From Siphonodentalium dalli (taxonomy: Eukaryota; Mollusca; Scaphopoda; Gadilida; Siphonodentaliidae): DNA of 64,000 nt. Positions 1 to 11,200 of this stretch are shown here, one piece after another (within the stretch, counting starts at the first letter, position 1; each line of letters starts with the position of its first letter). The position numbers and the translations under genes are program-made. The notes under the pieces were generated by a model. It saw only the letters and a program-made list of their open reading frames with translations, was not told the origin of the DNA and did no database searches. The stretch is taken from assembly GCA_032622095.1 (NCBI GenBank), contig CP136068.1, forward strand, positions 124,005,989 to 124,069,988. The letters are read 5' to 3'.

Positions 1-54
1 TTCATTTTGGTCTAATTCACAGTCATTTCTAATCACAGTTGCTTCAATCGATTT

Positions 55-128
55 TGATATTCTGTTTCTTATCGTCGTGATATGGCTTTGTTGCTAAAAT
101 GACGTTAAACCCAAATCAATCAGTCAAT
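55..128 (+). repeat. Mollusc-type short repeat tail (CAATCA end)
   Basis: The segment ends in TGACGTTAAACCCAAATCAA followed by CAGTCAATCA. This GTTAAACCC(C)AATCAATCA tail also appears at 4812-4860, and related CAATCA runs occur near 9288-9312 and, on the other strand, near 3325. Such tails mark the 3' ends of many molluscan SINE/LINE copies (family knowledge). No clear tRNA-like head is visible upstream. Confidence 0.4.
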
Positions 129-169
129 CACCTTACTGGAGATTGACTGATGCACGCACGGCCATCCAT

Positions 170-671
170 TTAAAGGTACGGTTGGCCTTGGCGGTGGGTA
201 TCCTGTGAAAATATTTACACCCGTCAAAAACCGCCACAAACAGAAAGAACATCAAAATGTAGACAGACTGTGTCCGTATACAAATAAGAAATATCGCATA
301 AACAGTATGTTATTGTCATCTGTTTGACCATTGTTATGTAAACAAAAGCATAAAAAGTTACTTTTTTGGTGTTTGTTTATGTTATGATGGTAAACATAAA
401 GAGCGTTCTTTGTTGGTGAATTCCTGATATGGAACTAATAAAGAGCGTTTATGCCATTTGTGTGTGATTAGCCAGTAGCATTGTGCTGTCTTCAGTAACA
501 CAACCAGGCTCTTGCTTAGGTAAAATATAGTAGGTCTTTGTGATAACATGCTGTTTACGTGATGGTCATGGTATATATGAACGAAACTGTATGCGTTTTA
601 ATGTTTTTCTGTTTACGGTGATTGGAACAAATATGAATATTTTCGACAACTAAGGCCTCACGTGCCTTTAA
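170..671 (+). mobile_element. Non-autonomous TTAA-flanked element, copy A (MITE)
   Basis: The element begins TTAAAGGTACG and ends CACGTGCCTTTAA, so both ends carry TTAA followed by an inverted AGG(T/C)ACG. An inverted copy of the whole ~500-bp unit lies at 18738-19237. The two copies share the segments TTGGCCTTGGCGGTGGGTAT, the ACATTTTGATG/CATCAAAATGT region and the internal AAAGAGCG motifs. A TTAA target is typical of piggyBac-like elements, so this is probably a piggyBac-type MITE. There is no coding capacity. Confidence 0.65.
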
Positions 672-1590
672 TAATACCCATTAACCGGGTCCTATTCAAA
701 TTTAATAATTCGTTATATAATTATACTAATGCTACTATATATGATTAACATTTTACAATTCGATTATAATTATTCATGCAGTTACGTCATAGATGACCAT
801 AACGTCAAAGCTATACAATGAAAGTGTAATTTTCTATATCTTCACTGCTAGCGGTGATAACGATTATCATCTGTTAGCGATTTCTCCTACAATCCACTGA
901 TGAGCGTATCATAAAATAATATATAATCGATATAATATAATATAATAATATACAGTCGATATAATCCTCGTAATTGTATTGTGTTACGGAAATCTTTGAC
1001 GACGAGGTCCGTATTAGGATAACTATTTGAATTGGTATTAACACTCCCAAGTGCACTACTTGTGTATTCCGTTCTTTTCGTATATAATTACACGTTTTAT
1101 TGAGTCACAACTATGTTTTATATCTATAATGGTATTCATGTTGGCTCACGTGAAACAAATTCACTAAAACGTACCATATTACAGTAAGTTCCATTTCACA
1201 TGCATAGCTCACAGTTTCAAGTAGCTATCCTCACGTTTCCTCCATATATTGTATTGTTATTTTAAATAAATTTGAGAAAGTTTTAACTTATTCTTTATTT
1301 AGTTCGGGTTGTCCATGGATCTGGTTCTCCCGTTTCTCTCAGTATTCAGTAGTCACTTACGTTTGCTTTGGGCCATTATGATCTAGCGTCGATTCAGATG
1401 CTATGGCATACCAATTTGTATTATATGTGGAGGAAAGACAGCACATGTGGTTAGTTTCACAGGGAAATCACCCCGCTACGCATAGAAAGTGACGGACAGA
1501 CGTGCCAAGATATGGAATCTGGTTACCTTCCTTGGCCGTAAATCAATAATCGACTCTAACCGCAATTAGTATGTGGCTTAGATTAGCCTA
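672..1590. other. Gene-free AT-rich stretch
   Basis: Upstream flank of the main gene. It contains short AT-rich runs such as the TATAATATAAT series near 915-960. I see no coding frame with splice signals, repeat unit or element end. Confidence 0.5.
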
Positions 1591-1747
1591 ATGGACCATG
1601 CGACTCTTCAAACGAACCACATTATGTCCCAGTTTTCTGTAGATTCATGGGAGCATCGATTGTGTCGTAAATATTGTGCGGACTTAAGAAATGCGTCCAC
1701 AACAACGATTAATATTAATGTTAATTGGAACTGTATAATGGCAGACA

Positions 1748-1868
1748 ATCACACGGATTGTCCAATTATCAACTGAGATATAACTGGGCATATTGTCACG
1801 TCAATATTTGTCGCCGTGACAAGAAACAAGCGAAGGGGGTTTATTCTCACTACGTAGAATACTGCACC
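1748..1868 (+). promoter_or_regulatory. Conserved proximal upstream region of the main gene
   Basis: About 120 bp immediately before the first ATG are conserved with the 120 bp before the second gene copy (about 42590-42714). Shared blocks are GATATAACTGGGCATATTGTCA and GGGTTTATTCTCA followed by CGTAGAATA. A partial third copy occurs at about 42380-42494. Conservation of non-coding sequence next to a duplicated first exon is consistent with a 5'UTR/promoter but may only reflect the age of the duplication. No clear TATA box is seen. Confidence 0.4.
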
Positions 1869-2243
1869 ATGATTCAGATCTGGAAGCCGACAACAATAAG
1901 GTGTGTCATGTGGACACCTGGCATACTATCCAGAGTTGCCATAGGGTCATTCTGTCTAATACTATTAGTTGCATGTGTTTTCGGAGACGGCACCACTTCG
2001 TGGATCGGGAGTGCAAGGGGGCAGAGGAGTTGCAATACATGTGACAAATTAACAAGTATCGCCGCGAGATCTAAACTCGAATGCGTCGTTTTATGCTCAA
2101 CGTACACCGGGTGTAGGTCAGTGAACTTCAACAAGACAGTTGACGGGCCGCTACCATGCACCTTCTTTGCGTGCAGCCAAGCTAACCTAGATGGCGCTGC
2201 GCTGGAGTACACAGATGACGTCAGCTTTGTTGACATGATCAAG
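1869..2243 (+). CDS. Exon 1: signal peptide and PAN/apple-like Cys region
   Basis: 125 codons, ending AAG|GTGAGT in phase 0. The first in-frame ATG of the duplicated unit is 1869; the Met at 1908 (MWTPGILSRVAIGSFCLILL) gives a better signal peptide and is also kept in copy 2. Frame upstream of 1869 is open but not conserved in copy 2. Seven mature cysteines follow (SC, TC, EC, LC, GC, PC, AC) with the spacing LEC-x3-C-x5-C-x13-C, resembling PAN/apple modules that bind proteins or glycans. An exon of the same length lies at 42715-43089, with about 93 of 125 residues identical by my count. Confidence 0.75.
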
Positions 2244-5200
2244 GTGAGTCAAAACGTATGTAGTCAATTGCGGCTGTTCATTTTCCCCTTGTGATAATGA
2301 GCACAATCATAGAAAGCCTCTGTCAAAACATTGATCTATATGTTATGAATACACTCAGATGAATAATGTATGCTGCTTTACTTCGAAATGTGTACAAAAC
2401 GCTAATCGGTGGTTTTGAAAACCTAACATGCTTTGAAAAACTAGAATTATGGTTTTTGAAATTCGCCCTTAAAATGAAAAAATCCACACCCAATGCTTTC
2501 GTTTATGGGGAACTAGGAATATGCCCCATAACGGTGATAATCAAATCCTGTTCCCTCTCGTATTGGGCTAAGCTTATCTGCATGCCAACCAATAGATTGC
2601 CTCTTATTTTGTATTCTGTTATGTATTATTTATATTCTGATAATGTTTTAACAACCCACTGACTATTGGTGTACCGGACACCCTTAACTGCTTAGGTATG
2701 AGTAGTGTCTGGACCAACCAACACGCACCAAGCTTGAAAAGCTTCAATCGCACAACTACCGGTAAGCTACGTGACATATACATTCAAGAGTGGTGGTCAA
2801 CACTATCGAAATAAAGCAAATTCGCATTTTACCGGATTATAAAGTCAAATTTTGAACGAGATAATTACCTATCCCTTGATGATAACAGAGCAGTTAACAA
2901 TATTTGGACGAATACCGATTATTCCGACATAATTTGCACTCTCTGTAATATCGAATTCGGCGATGAATACCACATGGTACTGACGTGTAGCGAACTTAAT
3001 GAACTTAGAATAAAATACCTGAAACCCTACTACTACCAGAGACCGAACACTTACAAACTAGCCGCTCTTTTCAACTCCCGAAATCAAGAGACAGTTAAAA
3101 ATCTATCAGTGTTTATTAAGAAGGTCTTAGAAATATTCAGATCCGCCTGAGGCTTATTACCACCCCGCCTGGCACACTGAAACAACCGAATACGGTCCAA
3201 CTTTTCTATCTTCTATTATTATGCCATATATAATATATACATGTATACCTGTACTGAAATATATTGTATCTTATATCCATACATCTCTGTAATGTCTCAA
3301 CTTGACGATCAGAATAAACTAATTGATTGATTGATTGGACAGTACTAGTTTAGGAAGAAACTCACTACATGCATAGTTGCATAGAGTAAACAATCCAAAA
3401 CGAGAACATGCACATGTGAAACACCCCAAAATAATCCCGGTGTTTTCTCCAAACATTGGCAGTGTTGGTATGAAATTGGTATTATCTATATGAAGAATAA
3501 TCCACACTGCGAATGGTGTTCGTGTGGGTTGTGTTGTGTTTGGGTGAGTACCAGTTAAAGACATAGTATGTACTTGTTCGGGTGCGAGAAACTGGTAAGT
3601 TAGTATTCAGGTGCTGTGTCAACAGGAGGAACGTAGCATTCTAATAACATCACCGAAAATACAAGCAAATCGACCGTACCACTCAATAGAACACATTGTC
3701 TGAACTACGCTAAATTGTAAATATTTACTACTTGAAGCGGGACGCTTCTATCGGCGATAAACTAACGAAAACGATTTCACCATCGGCAGTCACTGCATTT
3801 AATTAATATATAAGAATGACGGTATGTGTTGTCAATTTAGATATAATATTTGTAAAAATAACCACTCTGAACAATATTATTCTCCAATTCTATTTTATCA
3901 CCATACCGGAGTGTTTCAATTTAAATCAAATGTTTTATATCAATCACTTTATGAGAGGTAACTCATAATAACATAGTACGTACATGGATTAAGGAGGCGC
4001 CACATCTCAATTTCAAACAATCAATTTGAAGGGAACAATCATCATCCTTTACATCCAATGTATGGTATAGTATTAAAACAACACGCGTCTATCCTCATGC
4101 TACGAGAGATAAGTTTGTTAAAATTATGTTAAAAAGTGGTTTGAACAAAAACAACAACCATTTTGTATGTAGGTCGATAGACAGTTTGAAGGAAATATTA
4201 AGAAAAGAAAAACACTCTGTATTATCTAGACTATGAACCTAGCTGGGGTACGCGCTTAGTCTACCATCTGAAATCATGACTGTCTGCGTGAAACTCAGAT
4301 AGTTTTCATTGCATATTTTATTATTTTTGGAAGCCATTTGCAGAAATATTGTTTTGAGAAAAAATCATAAAAACTACACAATGTCTGAAATGACGAGTCA
4401 ACATTGAGTGTTTATATCTGCCAGTTTATTGAAAATGTGGTTGAATAATATTTATGTTGTTTTATATTGTTTTGGTCGTTTATCCGATACAATATAGATC
4501 TACAAATGGCTGTAAACAAACTAAAATATGCAACGAATTTTTTTTATTTTTTTTTCTCGCAGACAGTTATGTTTGACGGTAGACTGAGCGCATAGCATAG
4601 TCGAGTTCATAGTCTAGATAATGCAGTGTGTTTTAACCACTTTTTGTTACATAATTCGAACATATCTCTCATATTGTGAGCGTAACAAGTGTTGGTATAA
4701 TAGCAGACATAGGTTATAAAGGATTTCAATTTTAATGTTTGAAATTTTGAGATGGTGGTTTGCCGCACATGGTCGACGAGTTTATCAGCCATTGAAATTA
4801 CTGTTAGATTAGCCATAAGTGTGCGACATTAAACCCCAATCAATTAATCAATCAATCAACAACAACATGATCGGTAACCGTTTTGTGAGGCTTGAATTCT
4901 CAATTGTGATTTGTTTTACATTGACGTTTTTCCACAAAATTTCGCCCATTCAAGAAACAATCCAATGCAATGTTTTGCGTCAACTTATTTATCAAACTGG
5001 TCATAAAGTGTATGTATATGTGAGATTCAATAGAAATCGGAGCATTGTTTTTGGGAGACATGTGCCAATGTATAGTATTATACCAATTCGACTTGGAATG
5101 TGTTATGGACCGCGCCACCATATCCACGAGCATGTGCTTACACATATCAATAACTTAATCATAAGTTGTCAATCCACTGAATACTCTAAAAACATTGGTT

Positions 5201-8200
5201 GTCACACATTTGGCCATTTAGGTTATTTATCGATAACCTAAATTTCGTGATTACTTTCCGGTATAGTAATGACATCAGCACCAAGTGATATGACCACGCC
5301 TATTTATACCATAATTCTAAAACTATTGTGTGTATGACACTTATTTTGCAAACGTCATCTTTACACCCTACTGTGGGTATATAGATTCATACTGTGGGTA
5401 TAAATTTATACTGTGTGTGTAAATATTTAAACGTAATGTCATGTGTTAAACGTATATTGCCATAGTAGAATTACATCGTAGTTAGCTAAATAGTTCCTTT
5501 GTCACATCGATGTAAAATCGGAAGTTGTCATGATATCAATTAGATATGAGGAAAATTGCCTGCATGTCAATCAAATGTGGCTTGCTAGTGTTATACGAAC
5601 AAGGAAACATATGAATGGTAATTCCAAGTGGCTGATCACTCAGAATCAGGCTGACGTCATGACGTAATTGTATGCATCCCTACTCGTGACGTACATTTCT
5701 TTTGCGTCGTGTTTGTGTCTCTTGGTGTGGACACACATTCAAATTAAACAGCGGAGTAGATGAATTCGCGGAACAAATCAAAAATAATAATTATGACATA
5801 AATAAAACACACGCACAGTAGCCGAGAGTACACAATTTTCAACCAAAAGGCTCGTGGATAAATCAACAATTCCACTATTTGTGAAAAATTTGTATTCTCG
5901 GCTTCTTTGTGTATATTGTATATTTATACCATAATTGCCTATTTTGTAAACTTCATCTTTACACACTACTGTTGGTATACAGCTTCCTACTGTGGTATAC
6001 ATTTATACTGTGTGTAAATGTTCAAACGTAATGTCATGTGTTAAACGTTTATAGCCATATTAGAACTATATCGTAGTTAGCAAAATGGTTCATATGTCAC
6101 ATTCATGTAAAATCGAAAGTTGTCATGATATCAATTAGATATGAGGAAAATTGACTGTGTTATAGATGACAACGTGCTATTTTTTAACATAATTCGTATG
6201 ACTGTGAAGTTAACTTAACATAAATTTTTTTAAACAACATAAATATCCAAAAAGCGCGATTTTCGAATCGAAAATCGTTTGTTGTGGTCGCGGAAAACAC
6301 ACCGGGACATATAATAACAGTATAAATTTATACGACAGTAGGAAGCTGTATACCAACAGTATGGTGTAAAGATGAACTTTACAAAATAGGTGTTATACAC
6401 ACAATAATATAGGCACAAAAATAGGAATTGTGGTTTTATCCATGAGTATTTTGGCTGAAAATTGTGTACTCTCGGCTGCTGTGTATTTTATTTATGTCAT
6501 AATTATTATTTTTGATTTGTTCCGCGAATTCAACTACTCCGCTGTTCACTTTGAATGTGTATCCACACTGATAGACACAACCACGACGCTATAAGGAATG
6601 TGCGTCACACGTAGGGATGCATACATTTACGTCATGACGTCAGCCTGTTTCTGAGCGATCAGTCACTTGGAATTACCATTCATATGTTTTCTAGTTCCTA
6701 TAACACTAGCAAGCCACATTTGATTGAAAAGCAGGCAATTTTCCTCATATCTAATTGATATCATGACAACTTCCAATTGTATATGAATGTGACATACCAA
6801 TAACCTTGGTTGGTTAGTGTGTACGTACCTGGAGAGATATACGAGACTCGACGTGTTAACATTTGTAAATAAATGTATTTGGAACTAACAATTCGTGTTA
6901 CAGCCGAACTATATCAGGAACACGCGCTGCTATGGTGGAGCGCACTGACCAGTGCGTGACAACTACCCAACCGCTAATCAAAAGTGATGAATTTATGACG
7001 CCATTTGATCAATCGCTAGTTAGATGTTTGATTGACACCGTGTCTGTTTCAACTTTATGTGTCTTTCGTCGAAGAATTTTTTTTACTCTCGTTTTACTTT
7101 TACCTAATAGTTAAGGTGGTTCTGATGTGAAATGACTGTTTAAATTATTGGAAATTACTCTTGATTCGAGGTTATTAGTTATAAACGACATTTGGAAGAC
7201 AGGTATACTACATGTGTACATACGTTATTCAATTTGTCTTAAAACTGTTCGGTTATAACTGGTATACCTTAATTGAAGCAAGAGTTATTTCTTAAATAGA
7301 GTACAAATGATATCACATGACATAACGTTTCTAGTTGACACATTGCTTGTGATTGGGTCGTTCTGTATAAACTTGATGAACATACAATACATTTAACCTA
7401 ATTTATTAGCTACCTGTAGTTGCGAGAATCGGGAACCAAAAGAAATCGAGGGGGGTTTAGTTAAATGTGTCGTTGTTAGTTTATCTGCTAATGCCGTGGT
7501 AACGAGATTACAGGTTGTCATACATGTATACTGCATAATTGTGTCATGGGACCCGGAAATATTTAAGGTATATTGAATACGGTCACTTATCTGACAGGTG
7601 GCTTAATCAATGTTATAGTTACAGATATGCAAGTCTTGACCATTTATTTACCAAATACGTATTGACGAAAATATCCAGATAATACGTTCAACAGACAGGT
7701 GTTGAACTTAATACCTCAATGATTCCCACTAATAAAAACGAATCCTGCTGTATGTTTGTCTGTATATCGTCTGTGTATATACTTCCTCAACATCTATCCC
7801 GATAAATGTACTCTTGTACAATTCAATGTGGATATATACTCAGTGAATAAAGGGTTAATTTAAATCACAATTTGCAGAACGATGACTACTGCTGGAATGG
7901 CCAACCTCAAGGAGCAGACAAGTGTGAATGTGGACCGGGGTTTGTTGGATCATGCTGTCAGCAGCCACCACCAGGTAAGAATGACATACATGTTATCACG
8001 CTGACACCAACATATTATCATACAAATATATTCATATTTGACCTAAAAATTCACATAGGTTTCCATTGGAATTATTTGATTCAGAGATAAGCCTGTTGTG
8101 GACTTATACTAGTTATGCCGTTGGATGGCGCCGGCCACAGTGAAAACACGTTACAAAGATCGCAAATATCGCAAGTCACGAATTGGTTTATTCGTGTTGG

Positions 8201-11200
8201 ATTGTGGATCAATATTGCCGATATGAACTTTGAAATGAAATAAGTGCATATGGAACTTATCTTTCTTTTAACGTTGGGGTCCATATAGGGCTTATTTCAT
8301 ATCTATATAATGCCAACATGAGGTTCTTTAACCCTTTACCCAACAAACCGGCCAAAACCGGCCAAATAAAGCTTCAACAGCCTAAAATATCTTCGGTCTG
8401 TCTCAATAGAACCATACAAATATGGATATCATTGGAACCGGCTCCTTGACCACATTGTGATGGTTACAGTTATGCCCTGTGCCAATGCATTCTCTTATAT
8501 ATGCGAGTCGACCATAGGTAGCCTCGCATATATAAGAGAATGCATTGGCCTAAACAAAATCTTTTTTTTACGCTTTTTACCATTTTTTCTTACATTCTTT
8601 AGCAATTTTATAATTTTTAATGTGTTAAGCCAATGCATTCTCTTATATATGCGAGGCGACCTATGGTCGACTCGCATATATAAGAGAATGCATTGGCACA
8701 GGGCCATTCTGTTGGGTAAAGGGTTAAGTCCATGAAATAAGTTCACAATGACCTTATGTCCTTATGACACAACGAACTTTACACACGATGACGGCATTTG
8801 AACATAGGATCATGATTTGTACGATGCCAATTTCAATTTCTCTTCGTTTTAGGTGCGTATCCAATTCAATGCATGCGAACCAATAGGTCTTTGCCTAAAC
8901 CCTTTCTAAATGAAATGGCATATCCCATTCAGTTATGAAAGTATACATAGGAATTGTCTAGATTTCGCCCTCAGGGATGTTTATGTAATACAAGCAAACG
9001 ACAAGCAGACACAAAAGATGACATAAGCGCAGACGAGTTCATATTCTTTGGTGGGAAATGTTCAGCTAATAAATTCAATAAACGATATACTTGTCAATGA
9101 GTGTTTAGTATATATATGGTTAAACTTATACATTAGATCATAGAGTGTGCGTGCATTCAATGTTCTTCTCAGTACTGAGTCGCTTGTTTGACGACAAGCC
9201 TTGATATATGTGTAACGTCTGGTTTTTATTTTCAAGTCAGTTTAAAAAGAATAATGAAATGTGTGACAAAAAACTTGTTATTATACGCAATACAATCAAC
9301 CAATCAATCAATGTAATGTTAATGCAATACAATGCCTTAATTTTTCTCGAGCAATGTAAAGTAATTTGTAAAGTGTGTTTTTCGGCATCACATGTAATTC
9401 AAAGTAATGCATAACATCAGAACAATTATAAATCAAAAGCTCTTCCAATGGTGTGCGAACCGCCTTTCCTTACATGATAACAAAACACGCTACATTATGT
9501 TTGACCGTTCGAAGTTGGTCCTGAAAAGCGCACAAATTAACCTTGTAATCAATACTATTCCAGTTGAGCGAGTAGGCGAAGATTTTAGGGAGAAATGTGT
9601 CAAATTCCTAGGCATTGAAATGGATGAAAACCTTAGTTATAATGCACACATCACAAAACTGTACTCTAAAGTAGCGAATGCAAATTTCGCATTTAAAAAA
9701 GTTAAACAATTGTCACATTTATTGCTCTGCAAACACTTTACCTCTCGCTTCTGCATAATTATATCTTATATGCCAATGAAATATGGGAACATAGTAGGCA
9801 CGCCCACAAATTATTCCTACTTCAAAACAGGTCAAATAGAATTATCAACAATAAAACATATAACTCACACACTGACACCCACCCCTTTTCATTACAAATA
9901 TCATATTAAAATTGAGTTATATTTACAAACTTGGAATATCCCTTTTTATGTTAGACTGCAGAAACGATAGACTACCTGAATCGTTTAAATTCTACTTTGC
10001 AATTAATCAAGGGAACACCCGTCAAAAGGGTATGTTTAAAATCACCAAGTCACGAATCAAGTCGCTTGACTCTTTCCCAACTTTTAAATTTACTGCCATA
10101 TGGAATGACTTAAACAGAAAGCTTCGAGAAGAGCCATTTCGGAAGATATTCAGAAGAACATTCATTAGTGAATGTATCAGCTCCTATCCCACTGAAGAAA
10201 CTTATACGCTTCCATATTGCCCGGAATGCGCATAATAGTATCACCATCCTATCACACACATGTCTATATATTGTATAAATATATATGGTTCTAGTGTCGT
10301 ATAGTATTCAACTACGTCAAAGACATTTCCCGTCATATATCGCTTCAGCTAAAGTATGACGTTCTGACTGGATTTCATCCAATGGAACCTCGCGAGTTAT
10401 TCACCTCATTTTACGACCCTGTGTCTTCTAATTAATGGTTGTAAATATAACTAATACATCAAGAGTGTTGCGTGATATGACCAATCGATCATTACATATA
10501 TTTTAAACTCGCGAGGTCACTCATCTGTACGCTACCTTGATTCCGACTTCATTTCCAAATTATTCTAAACATGAAATGCTATATCCTATAATTGACCACA
10601 GGAATTATATATAATATACCAAGGTCCACACAGCTTCCAGACACAGCCAAGTGTTATTTTAATGACTAATTGGGGTGGGCAGTAAGACATCCAATTAATG
10701 GCTATGCCCTCCCCAGGCAAGGAGCACTCAGCCCGTCTGGTGGATAGTTATCCCAGATGGGTTAGCATAGATTTTGTTGTTTTTTTCTCCTTTAATTTAA
10801 CTTAACCTAATTAGTCTTCACTATTATTTGTGCATATTTTGTTGGAGTTGCTCTTTGTCAATAAATCATCTCTCTCTCTATATCTCTCTCTCAAAAATGT
10901 TCATACAATGACATTGTAGACGGTTCCAGTCGCAGCGATATGTCCTTTATAACATCACTTAGATAATCTCGACACACACATACGATGGAAAGACATGTGT
11001 GCCTTGATATCAGTGCGAAATTTGAAACAAAAATATTCTAAAAAATAAAAGTGATTAAAAACAACTAATCTAAAGTAGGAATGGTGGGGGTTTTTATTAA
11101 TGTTATTTGGTTTTGTAAAGAAGCGTCTATTATGAAAATCACTTCAAAATATGTTCTGTTGCAAGTAGTTTTCGGTCGCCCCCTTCGTTTCGCTTGTACT

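Larger units (their letters stand above)
8328..8727. mobile_element. piggyBac-like MITE carrying a pair of 67-nt palindromes
   Basis: The element is flanked by TTAA on both sides. Its inverted ends are CCCTTTACCCAACA and TGTTGGGTAAAGGG. TTAA targets with CCCTTT ends fit piggyBac-type MITEs. Inside is an inner inverted module, CCCTGTGCCAATGCATTCTC to its complement, containing two 67-nt palindromes in opposite orientation. The same module occurs at 32.97 and 63.41 kb inside elements with different ends. It lies in intron 2. Confidence 0.7.

Noticed and set aside
1725-1868. In-frame extension of exon 1 upstream of the ATG at 1869
   Set aside because: The extension is not conserved in the second copy, where flanking sequence differs by indels, and it spoils the signal peptide.
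4819-5241. 140-codon open frame starting in a CAATCA tail
   Set aside because: Opposing frames are also open, composition is intron-like, and there is no family or splice support.
7975-8090. Continuation of the exon 2 frame past the GTAAGA donor
   Set aside because: The protein-like signal stops exactly at the donor; the rest is low-quality intronic sequence.
8457-8746. Overlapping 83-92-codon frames on both strands
   Set aside because: They lie in the paired palindromes and recur in the other MITE copies (32.8-33.4 kb); mirror effects of inverted repeats.
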